A program made the position numbers and the translations under genes. A stretch of DNA of 64,000 nt from Betaproteobacteria bacterium (GTDB lineage Bacteria; Pseudomonadota; Gammaproteobacteria; Burkholderiales; Casimicrobiaceae), in contig JAAFIS010000011.1 in assembly GCA_013298695.1 (NCBI GenBank), forward strand, positions 1-64,000. Direction: 5' to 3'. The notes below the pieces were generated by a model. That model had not been told where the DNA came from. It ran no database searches and saw nothing but the letters and a program-made list of their open reading frames with translations. Shown here piece after piece: positions 33,348 to 41,729 of this stretch. Numbering within the stretch: position 1 is the stretch's first letter; every line of letters begins with the position of its first letter.

Positions 33348-35825
33348 ATGCCCCTAGAATCCACCCGTCTGAATTCTGCAATGAGACCTATGTCTATCGT
33401 TTCCACGAAAGCAGCAGTGCCCACCATCGCCCCGATTGATGTGGGCGATACGGTAAATTTTGAACAAACTCGAAAGAACGCTTTAGCATTGCGCACCGAC
33501 TCTGATTCTGGGAACGCACGCTTGAATGCGCTTGCGCTCGCTTGCCGCGCCACGCTTGACGCACGTTGGGCGAAAACACAACGTGAAGATGCAACGCGCA
33601 GCGGCCGCCGCGTGCACTACCTTTCGATGGAATTTTTGATGGGGCGCGCGCTCAACAATGCGCTCGCCGCATTGCAAGTGTCGGACGAGGCTCGCTCGGA
33701 GGCGGCTGAAGTCGCCGATCGCGAACCCGATGCGGCGCTGGGCAACGGTGGACTCGGTCGTCTTGCGGCCTGCTTCCTTGATTCGTTCGCATCCATTGAG
33801 TTGCCATCGTTCGGCTACGGGCTTCGTTATCGCTACGGCATGTTCGCGCAGCGCATCGAAGGCGGACGGCAAACGGAAGTGCCGGATCAGTGGCTCAAAA
33901 ACGGTACCGCTTGGGAGCAATTGCGCCCTGAGCTGCAATACACGATTGGTTTCGGTGGCATTGTCGAAATGGCGAGCGCGAACACGTTGGCACGTCGTTG
34001 GGTGCCGCAAGAAACGGTGCATGCGCGGGCTTACGATTTCATCGTGCCCGGTCACGCGACTGAACGCGTCTCGACCTTGCGTCAATGGCATGCGGAAGCC
34101 TCGCGCCCCATTGACTACGCTGCGTTTAGCCGAGGCGATCATCTCGCCGCTGGCAAGCATGTGCTCGCGGCGGACTCGCTAAACTGGGTGCTCTATCCGG
34201 ATGACAGCACGGAAGCCGGGCGCGAACTACGTTTGAAGCAGGAGTTTTTCCTGGTGAGCGCGTCGCTACAAGACATGATCGCGCGACATTTGCGCGAAGA
34301 CCATGACATCGAATCCTTCGGTCGCAAAAATGTGGTGCATTTGAACGATACGCATCCTGCGCTCGCGCCGATTGAGCTGATGCGTTTGTTGCTAGATGAA
34401 TACGGTTTCTCGTGGGATGCCGCTTGGAAAACCACGCGTGAAGCGACGAGCTACACCAATCACACGCTGATGCCGGAGGCGCTCGAAACCTGGCCAGTGC
34501 GCATGATGGAAGCGTTGTTGCCGCGTCATCTTGAAATCGTCTATGAAATTAATCAACGATTCCTGGATGTGGTTCGCGCAAAGTTTCCGGGCGACGCCGC
34601 TCGCTTGCAATCGCTATCGCTAGTGGACGAGCGCGGTGAGCGTCGTGTGCGCATGGCAAACATCGCAATTATTGCTTCGACTCGTGTGAACGGCGTCTCC
34701 GCGCTGCATTCGCAATTGATGGTCGATACCATCTTCGCTGATTTCGCGGCGCTGTGGCCGGATCGATTCATGAACGTGACCAACGGTGTTACGCCGCGTC
34801 GTTGGCTCGAACAAGCTAATCCCGAGCTATCGAGCCTGCTCGATTCGACTATTGGTCAGAAGTGGCGTCGTGATTTGTCGCAATTGAAACGTCTTGGCGA
34901 TCATGCGGCGGACGAAAAGCTCGGTGCGAAGTTCCTTGCCGTGAAACGCGAAAGCAAACAAAAGCTCGCGGACTACATTCGTCGTGAACTCGGCATCGCA
35001 ATCAACGTTGATAGCCTGTTTGACGTACAAATCAAGCGCATTCACGAATACAAGCGGCAACTCTTAAATGTGCTCCATGTGATCGCTCGTTATCAAGCGA
35101 TCATCGCGAATCCACAAGCGAATTGGACACCGCGCACGGTGATCATCGCCGGTAAAGCGGCGTCCGCGTACGTCATGGCGAAGAGCATCATCCGTTTGGT
35201 GCACGACGTTGCGCGCGTGGTGAATAGCGATCCGCGTGTGGGCGACAAATTGAAGCTCGTGTTCCTGCCGAACTACAGCGTGAGCTTGGCGGAACTAATC
35301 ATTCCGGCAGCGGATTTGTCGGAGCAAATTTCAACAGCGGGCACCGAAGCCTCGGGCACCGGAAACATGAAGTTCGGCTTAAACGGCGCGTTAACAATCG
35401 GCACCTGGGACGGCGCGAACATCGAAATGGCCGAACACATGGGCGTGGACAACATGTTCGTGTTCGGCTTGCGCACACCGCAAGTCGCCGCGCTCAAATC
35501 GGTGGGCTACGATCCGCGCTTGTATCTCGAAGAAAACAAAGCGCTCGCGAATGTGGTTAACGCAATTCGCAGCGGAGCGTTCTCATGGGACGAACCGGAT
35601 CGCTACAAAAATATCGTGCAATCGCTCACGCAGCACGATCCGTATTTGCTAATGGCCGATTTTGCGGATTACGTTGTCACGCAATCGAAAGTCGACGCGC
35701 TCTACGTTGAACCTCGCGCATGGGCAGAACGCGCGCTGCGCAACATCGCAGGCATGGGATTTTTCAGCACCGACCGGACGATTCGTGAGTATGTTGAAAA
35801 GGTGTGGGATAAACCGAGGTTGTAA
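33348..35825 (+). CDS. glgP: Glycogen/maltodextrin phosphorylase
   Basis: 825 residues from ATG 33348; starts at 33381 and 33390 are equally possible because no clear ribosome site decides it. It cleaves alpha-1,4 glucan ends with phosphate to release glucose-1-phosphate. Landmarks: RRVHYLSMEFLMGRAL, LGNGGLGRLAACFLDS, NDTHPALAPIELMR, FMNVTNGVTPRRW, KRIHEYKRQLLN, and the pyridoxal-phosphate lysine in EASGTGNMKFGLNGAL. Family length is about 800 residues. First of five plus-strand genes for glucan metabolism and divergent from malK, so the shared region probably controls both. Confidence 0.94.
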   Translation: MPLESTRLNSAMRPMSIVSTKAAVPTIAPIDVGDTVNFEQTRKNALALRTDSDSGNARLNALALACRATLDARWAKTQREDATRSGRRVHYLSMEFLMGRALNNALAALQVSDEARSEAAEVADREPDAALGNGGLGRLAACFLDSFASIELPSFGYGLRYRYGMFAQRIEGGRQTEVPDQWLKNGTAWEQLRPELQYTIGFGGIVEMASANTLARRWVPQETVHARAYDFIVPGHATERVSTLRQWHAEASRPIDYAAFSRGDHLAAGKHVLAADSLNWVLYPDDSTEAGRELRLKQEFFLVSASLQDMIARHLREDHDIESFGRKNVVHLNDTHPALAPIELMRLLLDEYGFSWDAAWKTTREATSYTNHTLMPEALETWPVRMMEALLPRHLEIVYEINQRFLDVVRAKFPGDAARLQSLSLVDERGERRVRMANIAIIASTRVNGVSALHSQLMVDTIFADFAALWPDRFMNVTNGVTPRRWLEQANPELSSLLDSTIGQKWRRDLSQLKRLGDHAADEKLGAKFLAVKRESKQKLADYIRRELGIAINVDSLFDVQIKRIHEYKRQLLNVLHVIARYQAIIANPQANWTPRTVIIAGKAASAYVMAKSIIRLVHDVARVVNSDPRVGDKLKLVFLPNYSVSLAELIIPAADLSEQISTAGTEASGTGNMKFGLNGALTIGTWDGANIEMAEHMGVDNMFVFGLRTPQVAALKSVGYDPRLYLEENKALANVVNAIRSGAFSWDEPDRYKNIVQSLTQHDPYLLMADFADYVVTQSKVDALYVEPRAWAERALRNIAGMGFFSTDRTIREYVEKVWDKPRL

Positions 35826-35831
35826 GCATTG

Positions 35832-36014
35832 TCCCTCCCTCTTCAAGGGGGAGGTTAGGTGGGGAATGGGTTTGCTTAATTGATCACCAGTTTTTTGTTC
35901 GCACGGCATTCAATCGATAATTGGTTAAGCTACTTTCGCGCCGCCGACTTTATCTCTTAGCAGTACTAACGAACCCCATCCCCACCCTAGCCCTCCCCTT
36001 GAAGGGGAGGGGAC
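35832..36014. repeat. Inverted pair of CCCTCCCCTTGAAGGGGAGGG-type repeats between glgP and glgB
   Basis: Copy 1 runs 35832-35870 (CCCTCCCTCTTCAAGGGGGAGG then TAGGTGGGG). Copy 2, inverted, runs 35972-36014 (CCCCATCCCCACC then CCCTCCCCTTGAAGGGGAGG). The GGGGAGGGG end of copy 2 is nine bases from the glgB ATG and probably serves as its ribosome binding site. Confidence 0.8.
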
Positions 36015-36021
36015 TGAAAAC

Positions 36022-37845
36022 ATGCCTGAACTCCGCCCCTTCGAACGCCTAGGCGCACATCCTCTCGCAAACGGCGGCGTGCGCTTCTCCGTTTGGGCAC
36101 CTAATGCTCGTGCGGTGAGCGTCATTGGCGACTTCAATCATTGGGACGCAGCACACGGTCGTTTGCATTGCGAAGGCAGCTCTGGCACGTGGTCGGGCGA
36201 ATTCGCGCACGCAAAACTCGGTGATCGCTACAAATTTCAAATCGTCTCCGCAGATGGCCGTGTGTTGCCGCAAAAGGCCGACCCCTATGCGCGCGCCGCT
36301 GAAATGCGCCCTTCGAACGCAAGCGTCGTTGCGCCCCTCCCGACGAAGCGCAAGTTGCCCGCTGACCGCGCTGCGCGCAATCAACGCGATGCGCCAATTT
36401 CAATTTACGAAGTACACGCCACAAGTTGGAAGCGTCATCCCGATGGACGTTTCTACGATTGGGATGAACTTGCGGCAACGTTGCCCGATTACGTTGCCGA
36501 TCTCGGCTTCACTCACATCGAGCTTTTGCCAATCAGCGAATATCCGTTTGACGGCTCATGGGGCTATCAAAACCTAGGGCTTTTCGCGCCCACCGCGCGT
36601 CTCGGATCTGCGGATGCGTTGCAACGATTCATTGACGCTTGTCACGCTAAGGGGCTCGGCGTCATCGTCGATTGGGTGCCCGCGCATTTCCCAACCGATG
36701 CCCACGGTCTCGCGCAATTCAATGGCGAGGCGCTCTACGAACACGCTGACCCACGCGAGGGATTTCATCGCGATTGGAGTACGCTGATTTACAACTTCGG
36801 TCGCTTCGAAGTACGTGATTTTTTGGTAAGCAGCGCGCTCTACTGGACTGAGCGATTCGCCATCGACGGCCTTCGCGTTGATGCGGTGGCCTCGATGCTG
36901 TATCGAGACTATTCGCGCAACGAAGGCGAATGGATTCCAAACCATGACGGTGGGCGCGAAAACTACGAAGCCATTGCCCTGCTGAAACGGATGAATGAAG
37001 TGATTGGCATCGAATGCCCTGGTGCGATAACGCTCGCAGAAGAATCGACGTCGTTTCCGAAAGTTTCCGCGCCCACGTACGACGGTGGTCTCGGTTTCCA
37101 TTTCAAATGGAACATGGGCTGGATGAACGACACACTTTCCTACATGAAAGAAGATCCGGTTCATCGAAAGTTCCATCATCACAAGATGACCTTCGGGCTC
37201 GTCTATGCGTTTTCCGAAAACTTTGTGTTGCCACTGTCGCATGATGAAGTGGTGCACGGCAAAGGCTCGATCCTTGGCCGAATGCCTGGAGACGATTGGC
37301 AGCGCTTCGCGAACCTGCGCGCTTACTACGGTTACATGTGGGCGCATCCGGGCAAAAAACTTTTGTTTATGGGACAAGAGTTCGGGCAGTCCAACGAATG
37401 GAACCACGAGAGCGAATTGCCGTGGCGAGAATCCAGCGAAGCTTCACACGCAGGCGTGAGCGCATTGGTGCGAGATTTGAATCGTTTCTACGCCGAAAAT
37501 CGCGCGATGCACGTTTTGGATTGTGATGCGCGGGGCTTTGAATGGATTGCGGTCGATGATGCCGATCAATCGATGTTGTCGTGGATTCGTCGAGACGAAA
37601 ACGATAATGAAGTGATTGCGGTGTGTAACTTTACGCCGGTGCCGCGTGATAGCTATCGACTTGGCGTTGGTGTATCGAGTCAGTGGAGAGAAGTGCTTAA
37701 TACCGATGCAAAGAAATACGGCGGAAGTGGCGTGGGCAATGCTGACCGCGCAATCGCTGCCGAAAGAATTGCATCGCATGGAAAGCCGTTTTCGATTGCG
37801 GTAGCGGTGCCGCCGTTGGCAACGATTTATTTGGTGCGGTTGTGA
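36022..37845 (+). CDS. glgB: 1,4-alpha-glucan branching enzyme
   Basis: 607 residues. The N-terminal CBM48 (about 1-100) has GGVRFSVWAPNARAVSVIGDFNHWD. The GH13 core: WGYQNLGLFAPTARLG, region I VIVDWVPAHF, region II LRVDAVASMLYRDY, region III LAEES and region IV LSHDEVVHGKGS. It is shorter than classical 730-residue GlgB because it lacks the first N-terminal extension. It makes alpha-1,6 branches. It lies between glgP and glgX. No glgA or glgC is in the window, so it may act on imported maltodextrin or on glycogen made elsewhere. Confidence 0.93.
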   Translation: MPELRPFERLGAHPLANGGVRFSVWAPNARAVSVIGDFNHWDAAHGRLHCEGSSGTWSGEFAHAKLGDRYKFQIVSADGRVLPQKADPYARAAEMRPSNASVVAPLPTKRKLPADRAARNQRDAPISIYEVHATSWKRHPDGRFYDWDELAATLPDYVADLGFTHIELLPISEYPFDGSWGYQNLGLFAPTARLGSADALQRFIDACHAKGLGVIVDWVPAHFPTDAHGLAQFNGEALYEHADPREGFHRDWSTLIYNFGRFEVRDFLVSSALYWTERFAIDGLRVDAVASMLYRDYSRNEGEWIPNHDGGRENYEAIALLKRMNEVIGIECPGAITLAEESTSFPKVSAPTYDGGLGFHFKWNMGWMNDTLSYMKEDPVHRKFHHHKMTFGLVYAFSENFVLPLSHDEVVHGKGSILGRMPGDDWQRFANLRAYYGYMWAHPGKKLLFMGQEFGQSNEWNHESELPWRESSEASHAGVSALVRDLNRFYAENRAMHVLDCDARGFEWIAVDDADQSMLSWIRRDENDNEVIAVCNFTPVPRDSYRLGVGVSSQWREVLNTDAKKYGGSGVGNADRAIAAERIASHGKPFSIAVAVPPLATIYLVRL

Positions 37846-37882
37846 TTGTTTTGTTCGAAAGAGAAGTGATAGCCCCTCGCGG

Positions 37883-37983
37883 CGTCATCCCGGCGAAAGC
37901 CGGAATCTATTTGCGCACACTGCGACCTAATGATTCGAGTTCGCCGTATCAAACGATTGGTCCCGGCCTTCGCTGGGATGACG
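37883..37983. repeat. Inverted-repeat element between glgB and glgX
   Basis: The ends are CGTCATCCCGGCGAAAGCCGG and, inverted, CCGGCCTTCGCTGGGATGACG, enclosing about 60 bases. It has the same layout and size as the malK-malE element at 31932-32032. Confidence 0.8.
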
Positions 37984-38002
37984 CGTTGGCGGAGTGCGAG
38001 GC

Positions 38003-40039
38003 GTGAGTGCATACGTGTTGGAGGCGAGTCGCACCTCCGCCTTCGGCTCACACGTCTTCGACGACGGCGTCAACTTCGCGGTATGGTCGGACAACGCCGA
38101 CAAGATTGAACTCTGTGTTTTCGAAAACAACAACGAAACCCGTTATCCGCTTCACAACGCAGGCAACGATGTCTTCGCGGGCTTCCTGCGCGGTGCACGC
38201 GCAGGGCTCGTCTACGGTTTCCGCGCCCACGCGAACAACTTGCACGACTCGGGCCAATGCTTCAACCCGAACAAGCTCTTGCTCGATCCGTATGCGCGCG
38301 AGATCGTCGGGCAACATCAATGGACTGCGCGACACGCCGCGAGTAATCACGAAGACAACGCCGATATTGCGATCAAAGCCCGCGTTGCGACATCACTAGC
38401 GCACCTCGCGCGACCCACGCTTCGGAAAGACGATGAGGTCGTGCTCTACGAAATGCATGTCAAAGGCTTCTCGAAACTACACCCCGAAATTCCAGAAGCC
38501 ATTCGCGGCACCTACTCGGCGCTCGCGCATGAGGCATCGATTCGTTTTTTCAAGCAACTCGGCGTGACCACACTTTCGCTGTTGCCGGTTCAATATCATT
38601 TGGACGAGCCGTTTCTTGTCGAGCGCGGCAAGACAAACTATTGGGGCTACAACACGATTGGTTTTTTCGCGCCCGATCCAGCGCTCTCATTAACGCCAAA
38701 CGATCCGACTGCAACGATTGCTGAGTTCCGTGCGATGGTAGAAACGCTGCACGCAAACGGCCTCGAAGTCATCATCGATGTGGTCTACAACCACACGCCC
38801 GAAGGCAACGAGCAGGGCGCATGCCTGAGTTTTCGCGGCCTTGATCAACCGAGCTGGTATCGCATGCAGCCCCATGCGCGCGCGCATTGCGAAAACTTCA
38901 CCGGTTGCGGTAATACGCTCAACGTGCATCATCCGCGCGTGACGCAATTCGTGCTCGATAGCCTGCGCTATTGGGTGGAGACGATGGGCGTAGACGGTTT
39001 CCGCTTTGATCTCGCCCCCGTGCTCGGGCGCACGCCGCACAGCTTTGATCGCAATGCGCCGTTTTTTGTGTCGCTCGCGCAAGATCCGACTCTCTCCAAA
39101 GCACGCATGATTGCTGAGCCCTGGGACATTGGCCCGCACGGCTATCAAGTCGGTCATTTCCCCTCAGGATTTTGGGATTGGAACGATAAGTTTCGCGACA
39201 GCGTTCGCCGCTATTGGTTGGGCGAGCGCTTCAGTGAACACACGACGCGTGGCGAAATCGCGCAAAGACTCACGGCCTCTTCGCAGCTCTTCCGTCATCA
39301 TCGACATCGCTTACCAGCCGCCTCGGTGAACTACATCAGCGTGCATGATGGTTTCACGCTTGCCGATATGGTTCGCTACAACGCGAAACATAATCACGCG
39401 AACGGCGAAGACAATCGCGATGGGCGCGATCATGAGCCGTCTCAAAATTTCGGAGCGGAAGGCGAGACCGATGATGCTTCAATTATCGCGGCACGTGAAA
39501 GAACTCAACGCGCACTGCTTGCAACACTTGTTTTCGCGCAAGGTACACCGATGCTGCGCGCGGGCGATGAGATCGGGCACACGCAACGCGGCAACAACAA
39601 CCCCTATTGCCAAGACAACGAGATTACATGGCACGATTGGGAGAGCGCGGACGAAACACTGCGTGCCTATGTTGCAAAGCTCCTACAGATGCGCTCAAGC
39701 GAACCGCTACTGCGTTGGCCGCGCTGGTTTGGTCATCACGATCATTCACCGAAACTACGATGGCTTACGAGCGGCGGTCACGAGCTCGACGAAGCCGCTT
39801 GGCATTCGAAAGATGATCTCGCCTTGTCGCTCACCATGGATGCGGGCGACCATGCAGTATTGCTTTGTTTGAATCCTTCGGCGTGCGATGTTGGATTTCA
39901 CACACCGCGTCACGTCTCGCATGCGCCGTGGCAATTGCTACTTGATTCATCACTCACGCTTTCGAGTTCTCTTTCGTTTGAGTCGCACGTTGTCGTCCCT
40001 GCGCGCAGCGTGATGCTCGCGCGTACGAGTCATTTTTAG
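38003..40039 (+). CDS. glgX: Glycogen debranching enzyme GlgX
   Basis: 678 residues from the GTG at 38003 (GGAG eight bases upstream; an earlier GTG at 37994 is possible). CBM48 has DDGVNFAVWSDNADKIELC. GH13_11 isoamylase-type core: NYWGYNTIGFFAPDP, region I VIIDVVYNHTPEG, region II FRFDLAPVLGR, region III MIAEPWD and region IV SVHDGFTLADMV, then RNNPYCQDNEITW-like NNNPYCQDNEITWHDW. It hydrolyses alpha-1,6 branch linkages left by phosphorylase. Position between glgB and malQ is typical. Confidence 0.93.
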   Translation: MSAYVLEASRTSAFGSHVFDDGVNFAVWSDNADKIELCVFENNNETRYPLHNAGNDVFAGFLRGARAGLVYGFRAHANNLHDSGQCFNPNKLLLDPYAREIVGQHQWTARHAASNHEDNADIAIKARVATSLAHLARPTLRKDDEVVLYEMHVKGFSKLHPEIPEAIRGTYSALAHEASIRFFKQLGVTTLSLLPVQYHLDEPFLVERGKTNYWGYNTIGFFAPDPALSLTPNDPTATIAEFRAMVETLHANGLEVIIDVVYNHTPEGNEQGACLSFRGLDQPSWYRMQPHARAHCENFTGCGNTLNVHHPRVTQFVLDSLRYWVETMGVDGFRFDLAPVLGRTPHSFDRNAPFFVSLAQDPTLSKARMIAEPWDIGPHGYQVGHFPSGFWDWNDKFRDSVRRYWLGERFSEHTTRGEIAQRLTASSQLFRHHRHRLPAASVNYISVHDGFTLADMVRYNAKHNHANGEDNRDGRDHEPSQNFGAEGETDDASIIAARERTQRALLATLVFAQGTPMLRAGDEIGHTQRGNNNPYCQDNEITWHDWESADETLRAYVAKLLQMRSSEPLLRWPRWFGHHDHSPKLRWLTSGGHELDEAAWHSKDDLALSLTMDAGDHAVLLCLNPSACDVGFHTPRHVSHAPWQLLLDSSLTLSSSLSFESHVVVPARSVMLARTSHF

Positions 40040-40057
40040 AAATACGTCGTTTTCCCT

Positions 40058-41569
40058 ATGAAAATCCCATCGCGCGCCTCTGGCATCTTGCTTCACGTTA
40101 CTTCTCTTCCCGGGCCAAACGGCATCGGCGATTTAGGCCCTGATGCGTATCGTTTTGTTGATTGGTTGCAATCGACGGGGCAGAGTTTGTGGCAATGGTT
40201 GCCGACAACGCCAATTGGCCCAGGTGACTCGCCGTATCAAAGCGTCTCGGCGTTTGCTGGCTCGCCGTTGATGGTGGCGTTAGAGCCGTTGATAGAGAAA
40301 AATTGGCTGTCAGCCGCTGACATCAACGCCCAAGAAAACTGGGCTATAAACGTTGAATTTGGAAAGGTTGTTACTTTTCGTAACGAGGTGCTACGCCTTT
40401 CTAAATTGGGCTTTGATGCCAGAAGCTCGACTGCAGATAAAGCAGCTTTCGCGAGCTGGCGCTCAGCGAATGCAGAGTGGCTGAACGAGTACGCATTGTT
40501 CGCCGCGCTTCATCAAGCCAACGACTGGCGGCCTTGGTGGGAGTGGGACGCAGCGCTGAAAAAACGTGACGCGAATGCACTTGCTGCCGCGAAAAAAACC
40601 TACGCAAATGACATCGCGTTTTGGGAATTCGTGCAATGGTGTTTCGATACGCAGTGTGCCGCTTTGAAGCAATATGCCAACGAACGCGGCGTTGCGCTCG
40701 TGGGTGACTTGCCGATTTTCATTGCGGATAACAGCGCGGATTGTTGGTCGCGACAAGACTTGTATTTCTTGGGTGATGACGGAAAGCCAAACGTCGTCGC
40801 CGGTGTGCCGCCCGATGATTTCGGACCGAACGGTCAACGTTGGGGTAATCCGCTTTATCGTTGGGATCGGATGAAAGCGGAAGGATTTTCGTGGTGGGTG
40901 TCGCGAGTGAAACGTGCGCTAACGCAATGCGATCTATTCCGCATCGATCACTTCCGTGGCTTCGCGGGCTACTATGAAATTCCCGGCGCCAACGATCACG
41001 CGCGCGAAGGTCGATGGCTCACGGGGCCGGGCAAGGCGCTCTTCGATGCAATTGAGGGTGCGCTCGGAAAAGTGCCCGTAATCGCAGAGGACTTAGGTTT
41101 GATTACGGACGACGTGATCGAGCTGCGCGATAGTTGCGGCTATCCCGGCATGAAGATTTTGCAATTTGCATTCGGCGGCGACGGCTCACATGAGTTTTTG
41201 CCGCACAATTACACGAGCAATTGCATCGTCTACACCGGAACACATGACAACGACACCGCGCGTGGCTGGTTCGCAGCTGCGCCAGCGAATCAACAACACT
41301 ATGCGTGCACTTACCTCGCGTGCAGCGAACATGATTTTCATTGGGCACTGATTCGTGCAGCAAGTAATTCGGTTGCGAAGATGGCTGTGTTTCCGTTACA
41401 AGACGTGCTCGGTTTGGGCAACGATGCGCGTATGAATTTACCAGGCTCACTCGGTGGTTCGAATTGGAAATGGCGATTTACGTGGGACATGCTGGCCGCG
41501 GAGCCATCACGCGTGTTGCGATTGATTACGGCGGCGAGTGGGCGGGCTCCGATTCAGATGATTCGGTGA
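40058..41569 (+). CDS. malQ: 4-alpha-glucanotransferase (amylomaltase)
   Basis: 503 residues, of the Thermus/plant DPE1 GH77 type rather than the longer E. coli form: SGILLHVTSLPGPNGIGDLG, GDSPYQSVSAFAGSP, RWGNPLYRW, RIDHFRGFAGYYEIP (nucleophile Asp), PVIAEDLGLIT (acid/base Glu), TGTHDNDTARGW. It transfers maltodextrin segments and releases glucose for the glucokinases. A sequence with the exact geometry of the twin-palindrome family (40328-40411) lies inside the gene, in frame, over a segment that still aligns with the family (VEFG for VDYG). Confidence 0.95.
   Translation: MKIPSRASGILLHVTSLPGPNGIGDLGPDAYRFVDWLQSTGQSLWQWLPTTPIGPGDSPYQSVSAFAGSPLMVALEPLIEKNWLSAADINAQENWAINVEFGKVVTFRNEVLRLSKLGFDARSSTADKAAFASWRSANAEWLNEYALFAALHQANDWRPWWEWDAALKKRDANALAAAKKTYANDIAFWEFVQWCFDTQCAALKQYANERGVALVGDLPIFIADNSADCWSRQDLYFLGDDGKPNVVAGVPPDDFGPNGQRWGNPLYRWDRMKAEGFSWWVSRVKRALTQCDLFRIDHFRGFAGYYEIPGANDHAREGRWLTGPGKALFDAIEGALGKVPVIAEDLGLITDDVIELRDSCGYPGMKILQFAFGGDGSHEFLPHNYTSNCIVYTGTHDNDTARGWFAAAPANQQHYACTYLACSEHDFHWALIRAASNSVAKMAVFPLQDVLGLGNDARMNLPGSLGGSNWKWRFTWDMLAAEPSRVLRLITAASGRAPIQMIR
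40328..40411 (+). repeat. Twin-palindrome match inside malQ (copy G)
   Basis: Unit 1 is GCCCAAGAAAACTGGGC (40328-40344). The 50-base spacer has TG at its exact centre (40369-40370). Unit 2 is GCCTTTCTAAATTGGGC (40395-40411). Total 84 bases, 28 whole codons. Whether it is a true family member is unsettled: the encoded residues look native to MalQ. Confidence 0.5.
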
Positions 41570-41606
41570 TGCATCGTTGCGGCGCAAGTGACCACCGCTG
41601 CGGTTT

Positions 41607-41674
41607 GTAGGCGACGGCTTGACGTCGCTTCGTGGGTTTGCTGCGGCAGCAAGCGCGGTCAAGCCCGCGCCTAC
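41607..41674. repeat. GTAGGCG...CGCCTAC repeat between malQ and pullulanase
   Basis: GTAGGCGACGGCTTGACGTCG at one end is mirrored by CGCGGTCAAGCCCGCGCCTAC at the other, with a short AT-poor centre. Related units lie at 51151-51206 and 52471-52560. Confidence 0.8.
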
Positions 41675-41729
41675 ACATGAACTTGTGAAGTGTGCTTGCT
41701 CCACTTTCTTATCAATGCGTTGAGAAACC

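Noticed and set aside
33348-33392. Choosing a single certain glgP start
   Set aside because: Three in-frame ATGs lack a clear Shine-Dalgarno; the first was reported with this caveat.
40328-40411. malQ match as a simple 28-codon insertion
   Set aside because: The MalQ family alignment needs the encoded VEFG helix and the protein is only slightly longer than Thermus amylomaltase here.
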